In this document: positions 12,362 through 13,591 of the stretch, in pieces
Layout: every line of letters starts with the position of its first letter
Position numbering within the stretch: the first letter of the stretch is position 1
DNA from: JBGPFS01 sp041483455
Lineage (GTDB): Bacteria > Chloroflexota > Limnocylindria > Limnocylindrales > CSP1-4
Direction of reading: 5' to 3'
Length of the DNA stretch: 13,591 nt
Assembly: GCA_041483455.1 (NCBI GenBank)
Contig: JBGPFS010000049.1
Location: 1-13,591, forward strand
Notes under the pieces: model-generated
Seen by the model: only the letters and a program-made list of their open reading frames with translations
What the model was told of the DNA's origin: nothing
Database searches by the model: none
Made by a program: the position numbers and the translations under genes

Positions 12362-13591
12362 TCAGCCGGCGGCCATCCCCGGTCGGCGGTCCGGGCTCGG
12401 CGCCGCCACGCCCGAACGAGCATCCGCCAGTCGGATCGGGACCCGGCCGGGGTCCCCGGCGTCGGGCGAGACGACTCCGCGCTCGCGTCTGAGCCTGGTT
12501 CCCAGGGCCTCCGGCGGGAGCGGCCGGGCGAAGAGGTAGCCCTGGCCGCGGGCGCAGCCCAACCGGCGCAGGACGGTCACCTGTTCGTCGCGCTCGATGC
12601 CCTCGGCGACGACCGCGAGGTCGAGCGCCCGACCGAGCTGGAGGATCGCCCGGGCGAGGACCGGTCGCGACCCCCGCTCGCCGATCCCGTCGACGAAGGT
12701 CTTGTCGATCTTGAGGATGTCGACCGGGAACCGCTCGAGGTAGCCGAGCGACGAGTAGCCGGTCCCGAAGTCGTCGATCGCCAGCCGCACGCCCATCCGC
12801 CGGAGGTCGGCCAGCTTGCCGATCGTCGAAGCGGTCGTGGCCATGAGGACGCTCTCGGTGATCTCCAGCACCAGGCAGGCCGGGGCCAGGCCGCTCGCCG
12901 CGAGTGCGCCGCCGACCTCGGCTACCAGGTCCGGGTGCTGGAACTGACGAGCCGACAGGTTGACGCTGACCGTCAGATGTGGGACGTCGAGCTCGTCCTG
13001 CCAGGCCCGGACCTGCCGACACGCCCCCTCGAGGACCCACCGCCCGACCTCGACGATGAGCCCGGACTCCTCGGCCAGGGCGATGAAGTCGGCCGGCATC
13101 AGCAGCCCCCGGCCCGGGACCTCCCAGCGCAGGAGCGCCTCGACCCCGACCGTGGCCCCGTCCGCCAGCTCGACGATCGGCTGGTACTGGATCCGCAGCT
13201 CGTCGCGCCCGATCGCACCCTTGAGGAGGGACTCGAGGATGAGCCGCTCGTCCACTTCCTCGCGCAGGCTCGCCCGGAAGATCTCGTAGCGCCCCTTGCC
13301 GAGCTTCTTCGCGCGGTACATGGCGAAGTCGGCGTTCCGGAGGAGCTGGTCGACGGTCTCGCCGCCGGGCTCGCTCACGGCGATCCCGATCGAGGTCGCC
13401 ACCAGCGCGGCGGTCTCCCCGACCCGGACCGGCGCGCGCAGCGCATCGATCAGGCGCTGGGCGACGAGCCCGGCTTCGTCCTCCGAGCGCAGATCCTCGA
13501 GCAGGATCGCGAACTCGTCGCCGCCCAGCCGGGCCGCCGTGTCGTTCGGCCGCAGGACGCCGGCGACGCGCGCCGCGACCGCCCCGAGGAG
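12362..13591 (-). CDS. GGDEF-EAL cyclic-di-GMP enzyme, 5' part outside the window
   Basis: The gene is open to the right edge; 409 residues are visible in one frame and the N-terminus, including the first part of the GGDEF domain and any sensor, is missing. Visible residue 1 is the first codon at the edge. An inhibitory site RPND (14-17) is five residues before an intact GGDEF (23-27), so both cyclase activity and product inhibition are possible. The EAL domain has EALLRW (about 151), SVNLSARQF, LEITES, IDDFGTGYSSLGYL, ILKID, VAEGIE and QGYLFARP, so all the usual phosphodiesterase residues are present. The protein may make or break cyclic-di-GMP, depending on regulation. The last 40 residues are a Pro/Arg/Ala-rich tail. 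It is convergent with the proline dehydrogenase gene. Confidence 0.93.
   Translation of the reverse strand, partial: LLGAVAARVAGVLRPNDTAARLGGDEFAILLEDLRSEDEAGLVAQRLIDALRAPVRVGETAALVATSIGIAVSEPGGETVDQLLRNADFAMYRAKKLGKGRYEIFRASLREEVDERLILESLLKGAIGRDELRIQYQPIVELADGATVGVEALLRWEVPGRGLLMPADFIALAEESGLIVEVGRWVLEGACRQVRAWQDELDVPHLTVSVNLSARQFQHPDLVAEVGGALAASGLAPACLVLEITESVLMATTASTIGKLADLRRMGVRLAIDDFGTGYSSLGYLERFPVDILKIDKTFVDGIGERGSRPVLARAILQLGRALDLAVVAEGIERDEQVTVLRRLGCARGQGYLFARPLPPEALGTRLRRERGVVSPDAGDPGRVPIRLADARSGVAAPSPDRRPGMAAG

Noticed and set aside
11449..12423. Minus-strand open frame of 324 codons opposite proline dehydrogenase
   Set aside because: Antisense shadow of a strongly recognised enzyme; no domain visible and it runs through the convergent terminator hairpin.

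Overview
The window is very GC-rich throughout (about 70% by eye) and densely coded. Several genes have a TANNNT promoter -10 box ending 6-8 bases before the start codon and no Shine-Dalgarno, which implies leaderless mRNAs. Together with the gene content (7Fe ferredoxin, lipoproteins, YdcSTUV-type transporter, monofunctional proline dehydrogenase, GGDEF-EAL protein), this suggests a high-GC Chloroflexota-like or actinobacterium-like chromosome. No 16S or other phylogenetic marker is present, so the lineage is an inference. I saw no tRNA, rRNA, insertion sequence, integrase, CRISPR array or phage gene. It reads as ordinary chromosome with some unusual small features.

Layout. (1) 18-714: a TraR/DksA-type zinc-finger protein (minus strand) diverges from a 58-residue YHS-domain metal protein (plus strand). 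(2) 715-1051: a non-conserved-looking interval that contains a convincing 51-codon gene for a small secreted peptide, with a strong Shine-Dalgarno before it and a hairpin after it. (3) 1052-5213, minus strand: a four-gene ABC importer operon, transcribed ydcT (ATPase), ydcS (lipoprotein binding protein), ydcU and ydcV (permeases), probably for polyamines. A 10-bp hairpin sits between the binding protein and the permeases. (4) 5214-5339: divergent promoters. (5) 5340-6384, plus strand: a cupredoxin-like lipoprotein and a 7Fe ferredoxin (fdxA), with a 35-base duplicated segment between them. (6) 6465-8184: a BtuF-like binding-fold protein without a signal peptide, followed closely by a methyltransferase with an N-terminal four-cysteine zinc-binding segment. 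(7) 8266-12243: a proline-themed set of proC, an S9 prolyl-oligopeptidase-family peptidase overlapping proC by 4 bases, then a proline dehydrogenase preceded by a 20-residue overlapping leader ORF. (8) 12362-13591, minus strand: the 3' part of a GGDEF-EAL cyclic-di-GMP enzyme that runs off the right edge, separated from the proline dehydrogenase by a large bidirectional terminator-like hairpin.

How the genes fit together: the importer brings in a small cationic amine or related compound. ProC, the S9 peptidase and the proline dehydrogenase could release, make and oxidise proline. The ferredoxin and cupredoxin are electron-transfer or metal proteins. The BtuF-like protein and methyltransferase form a tightly spaced pair that hints at a shared small-molecule task. 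No single obvious new system stands out. The most novel items are the small secreted peptide, the leader ORF before the proline dehydrogenase, the AT-hook-like motifs in the peptidase, and the BtuF-like/methyltransferase pair.
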